A DNA stretch of 14,988 bases from an uncultured Oscillospiraceae bacterium (GTDB lineage Bacteria; Bacillota; Clostridia; Oscillospirales; Acutalibacteraceae), in the NCBI GenBank assembly GCA_900549675.1, contig URPG01000015.1, forward strand, positions 1 through 14,988, given 5' to 3'. Positions 12,155 through 14,988 of the stretch are shown in pieces. Position numbers and translations under genes: made by a program. The notes under the pieces were generated by a model. The model made no database searches and was not told the origin of the DNA. It saw only the letters and a list, made by a program, of their open reading frames with translations. The stretch's first letter is position 1. Each line of letters starts with the position of its first letter.

Positions 12155-14988
12155 ACAAAGTGATGCTATCGAATCCCAAAACGGAACCATTTTAGTTTCC
12201 GCCGCCGCAGGTTCAGGCAAAACAGCAGTTTTGGTTCAGCGTGCCATCAGCCGTCTGACAGAGGGCGATTCTCCCGTACCCGCTGACCGTATGCTGATTG
12301 TTACTTTCACCCGTGCCGCCGCCGCCGAAATGCGCGCCCGGTTAGAAAAAAAGCTTTATGAGCTCATGAGAGCCAACCCAAAAAATTCAACGCTGAAAAA
12401 ACAAAGTATTTTGCTTTCGCAGGCAAAAATCGGTACCATTCACAGCTTTTGTGCCGATATTTTGCGAGAATTCTTTCACTTGCTGGAAATCCCCCAAGAT
12501 TTTAAGATTATCACTGACAAGCAAGAAGAGGATATGAAAAATGATGTTGCCATCGAAGTGTTAAACCAAGCCTCGGAAGAAGGTTATTATGATATTTTGG
12601 CGGATAATTTTACTGGCGAGCGGGAGGACCAAAGCCTTGTCAAGCTTCTAACCCAACTCTATGAACACATGACCTCTTATCCAAACCCGCAAAAATGGCT
12701 TGAAGAAAAAATCTCTCTTTATCAGACCGTACAAGACGTTGGCAATAGTCCTTGGGGTGCTATTATCCTCAGCCACACGCAGCAAACTATTCTTTATGCC
12801 CAAAATTTACTGCAAAAAGCCTTGCTTATGGTTCAGCAAAGCGGTGATGAAAAATTAGAAAAAGCCTATCTTGAACCTTTCTTAGCCGATTTACATATGC
12901 TGAACCGTCTATTGGATACTGCAAAGCAACAGCACTGGGATACCACTCGAGAATTGTTGTTGGCGTTTAAGCTTTCTTCTTGCACTGCACCAAGAGGTTA
13001 CAAAGACGACTTGCTGACGCAAAAAATTAAAGGACTGCGAGAAGAAACAAAAACAGCAATCGAGGGAATTCAAAAATTATACTCTGCCAGTGAGGCTGAA
13101 TGTAAAGAGGATTTTCACGTCATAGAAGAAAAGCTATTGGCTCTTTCTTGGTTGATACAAAAATTCACAGCGCTTTATTCCGCTAAAAAGCTAGAAAAAG
13201 GATTTTTGGATTATGCTGATTTAGAGCAGTACACCTTGCGTTTACTGCAAGGAGAACAGGGTGAAAAGAGCGAAACCGCCCGGCAAATTTCTGCTCGCTT
13301 TGCGGAAATTATGATTGACGAATACCAGGATATGAACGAAGTGCAGGACACCATTTTTTCATTGGTATCCAACAATCGTAACAACCTTTTTATGGTGGGT
13401 GACGTCAAGCAGAGTATCTACGGCTTTCGTCGTGCTATGCCTGAAATTTTCATGAGAAGCCGCAACAGCTTTTCTAAATACGACCGAGTAAAAGACGAAT
13501 ATCCGGCTTATATCATTTTGGAGCGCAACTTTCGTTCCCGCTTGAATGTCACAGAAAGTACCAACTTTGTATTCTCACAACTGATGAATGTTGAAACTGC
13601 CGGCATGGATTATACAGAAGAAGAGGCTTTGGTTTGCGGAGCTTCCTACCCACCCAAAGAAGGTTGTGAAACCGAGTTGGTTTTGTTGCAGAGAAAAAGT
13701 GATCTGCCGGCTGAACAATTAGAGGGATATTACATTGCCAAACGAATTCAAGAAATGATACAAAGCGGCTTTACGGTACAGGAAAACGGACAAGAACGTC
13801 CGATTACTTACGGCGATTTCTGTATTCTACTGCGCAGTGCCAACAGCTATTCTTACAGCTATGCTTTGGAACTGCAGCGTATGGGAATCCCTGCTAAGGC
13901 AGCCATGACAGGCGGTTTTTTTGAGGCAAAAGAAATCGGCGTTATCCTTGCCTTTTTGCGTGTGATTGACAATCCCAATCAAGATATTCCTTTACTCACA
14001 GTTTTAATGAGCCCTATTTACGGTTTTACGCCCGATGACATTCTTGCTTTGCGAGAGCATTATCCCAATCAGCCTTTATATACCGCCCTGCTGCAAATCA
14101 GCAAAACGGAGGAACGATACCGGCAAATTCTTTTGGATATCGCTGAATACCGTGCCACCTCCGCTACCATGCCCTCTGATGAATTCATTCAATTTTTATA
14201 TCTGAAAACAGGGTACGACAACATGGTCTTAGCCATGAGCGACGGCGAAAACCGCCTTGCGAACCTGCGGCTTTTGCAGCGCTATGCCCGTGATTATGAA
14301 TCTGCCGGCTATAACGGTATCTCAGGATTTATCCGTTTCTTAGATAAACTCAATCGCAACCGCTCCGATATGAAAAGTGCCGAAGTATCGGAATCCTATA
14401 CGAATACCGTACAAATCATGAGTGTTCATAAGTCAAAAGGATTGGAATTTCCGGTTTGTTTTGTGGCAGGCTGTGCCCGAGAGCGTAATAACCGCCCCGA
14501 AAATATTTTATTTCACCAAGATTTAGGCTTGGGAATTTCTCTTACCGACCGTCAGGCGGGTGCAAAATACACCACTATTCCAAGAGAAGCCATTGCACTG
14601 GACAATCTGCGAAAAGAATCGGCGGAAGAAATGAGGATTCTATATGTCGCCATGACGAGAGCTAAAGAAAAGCTGATTTTGGTGGGTTCTCCCAAAGACA
14701 CCAACAAGCTTGTATCAAAATTGGCGGCACAAATCAGTGAGAACGGAATTTCTCCCTACAGTATCGGCACCGCTAAAAGCTTTGCGGAATGGCTAGTCTT
14801 ATGTGCTCTGCGGCACCCCAACGCCTCTTATTTACGCAGTTTGGCGGAAATCGATGACGACATCATTTGTGACGAATACTACACCCCGTGGGATATTCGA
14901 TTAATTCCTAATCTGGAATTGGAAGATACTCCGGCTGCCGTAAAAAATGAGTCTGTTTCTCCTAATTTAGCGTTATTAGAAACACTAA
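12120..14988 (+). CDS. addA: ATP-dependent helicase/nuclease subunit A (AddA), 3' end beyond window
   Basis: AddA, the motor and second nuclease of the AddAB complex; about 956 residues are present of a usual 1,200 or more. The frame is still open at the right edge. The SF1A helicase motifs are intact: Q-motif WTNEQ (9-13), Walker A AAAGSGKT (28-35, Lys34), TFTRAAAAEM (from 62), GTIHSFC, Walker B DEYQD (400-404), GDVKQSIYGFRRA (from 427), LERNFRS (around 467-473), SVHKSKGLEF (768-777) and LYVAMTRAKEKL (from 841). The C-terminal PD-(D/E)xK nuclease domain lies outside the window, so its integrity is unknown. The start ATG 12120 is chosen for GGAAAGGAGG 9 nt upstream, within the end of addB; ATGs at codons 4 and 7 are weaker choices. 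The overlap suggests matched production of both subunits. Confidence 0.96.
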   Translation, partial: MAKMTKMTWTNEQSDAIESQNGTILVSAAAGSGKTAVLVQRAISRLTEGDSPVPADRMLIVTFTRAAAAEMRARLEKKLYELMRANPKNSTLKKQSILLSQAKIGTIHSFCADILREFFHLLEIPQDFKIITDKQEEDMKNDVAIEVLNQASEEGYYDILADNFTGEREDQSLVKLLTQLYEHMTSYPNPQKWLEEKISLYQTVQDVGNSPWGAIILSHTQQTILYAQNLLQKALLMVQQSGDEKLEKAYLEPFLADLHMLNRLLDTAKQQHWDTTRELLLAFKLSSCTAPRGYKDDLLTQKIKGLREETKTAIEGIQKLYSASEAECKEDFHVIEEKLLALSWLIQKFTALYSAKKLEKGFLDYADLEQYTLRLLQGEQGEKSETARQISARFAEIMIDEYQDMNEVQDTIFSLVSNNRNNLFMVGDVKQSIYGFRRAMPEIFMRSRNSFSKYDRVKDEYPAYIILERNFRSRLNVTESTNFVFSQLMNVETAGMDYTEEEALVCGASYPPKEGCETELVLLQRKSDLPAEQLEGYYIAKRIQEMIQSGFTVQENGQERPITYGDFCILLRSANSYSYSYALELQRMGIPAKAAMTGGFFEAKEIGVILAFLRVIDNPNQDIPLLTVLMSPIYGFTPDDILALREHYPNQPLYTALLQISKTEERYRQILLDIAEYRATSATMPSDEFIQFLYLKTGYDNMVLAMSDGENRLANLRLLQRYARDYESAGYNGISGFIRFLDKLNRNRSDMKSAEVSESYTNTVQIMSVHKSKGLEFPVCFVAGCARERNNRPENILFHQDLGLGISLTDRQAGAKYTTIPREAIALDNLRKESAEEMRILYVAMTRAKEKLILVGSPKDTNKLVSKLAAQISENGISPYSIGTAKSFAEWLVLCALRHPNASYLRSLAEIDDDIICDEYYTPWDIRLIPNLELEDTPAAVKNESVSPNLALLETL

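Noticed and set aside
14986..14988. Terminal TAA as the addA stop
   Set aside because: The addA frame reads ...GAA ACA CTA and then enters the next codon, so this TAA is out of frame. The protein is also about 250 residues short of the family length.
1..14988. A wholly new defence or mobile system
   Set aside because: All full-length genes fall into known families (GH94, CUT1 importer, LacI, AddAB). AddAB is a housekeeping repair complex and not evidence of a defence island.

Overview
The window looks like a chromosomal stretch from a low-to-medium GC Gram-positive bacterium of the class Clostridia; Oscillospiraceae or a neighbouring family is my guess. The reasons are strong AGGAGG-type ribosome binding sites, GTG and TTG starts, sigma-A promoters with textbook hexamers, an AddAB (not RecBCD) recombination nuclease, a Gram-positive lipoprotein signal peptide and cre/LacI-like operators. 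The genus cannot be fixed from the sequence alone.

Region 1 (1-8260) is a carbohydrate utilisation locus. A large GH94 phosphorylase gene (minus strand, running off the left edge) is divergent from a plus-strand series of two sugar ABC permeases, a lipoprotein solute-binding protein and a LacI-family regulator. The phosphorylase reads as a 1,2-beta-oligoglucan phosphorylase (SOGP). The gene set resembles the beta-1,2-glucooligosaccharide (sophorooligosaccharide) locus known from Listeria innocua. The likely pathway is capture of beta-1,2-glucan oligomers by the lipoprotein, import through the two permeases powered by an ATPase encoded elsewhere, then phosphorolysis in the cytoplasm to alpha-glucose 1-phosphate and shortened oligomers. 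The 284-bp divergent intergenic region holds two face-away sigma-A promoters, each with a 17-bp spacer. Each is followed 25-40 bp downstream by a near-identical LacI-type palindrome. The pair of palindromes is in mirror-image orientation, so both arms are probably repressed by the linked regulator, or by CcpA.

Region 2 (8206-8803) is a roughly 600-bp AT-rich gap. It contains the lacI terminator, two adjacent long inverted repeats, a 26-codon coding-like relic on the minus strand, a terminator-like hairpin, a single 24-bp motif resembling a type II CRISPR repeat, and an extended -10 promoter in front of addB. It is the least explained part of the window.

Region 3 (8804-14988) is the addB-addA operon for the ATP-dependent helicase-nuclease that processes double-strand breaks. 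addB is complete with a TTG start. addA overlaps its end by 35 nt and is cut by the right edge, before its nuclease domain.

I see no rRNA, tRNA, CRISPR array, insertion sequence or prophage. I do not see a convincing wholly new system. The most informative features are the symmetric regulatory architecture of the beta-1,2-glucan locus and the unexplained 8.3-8.7 kb intergenic region.
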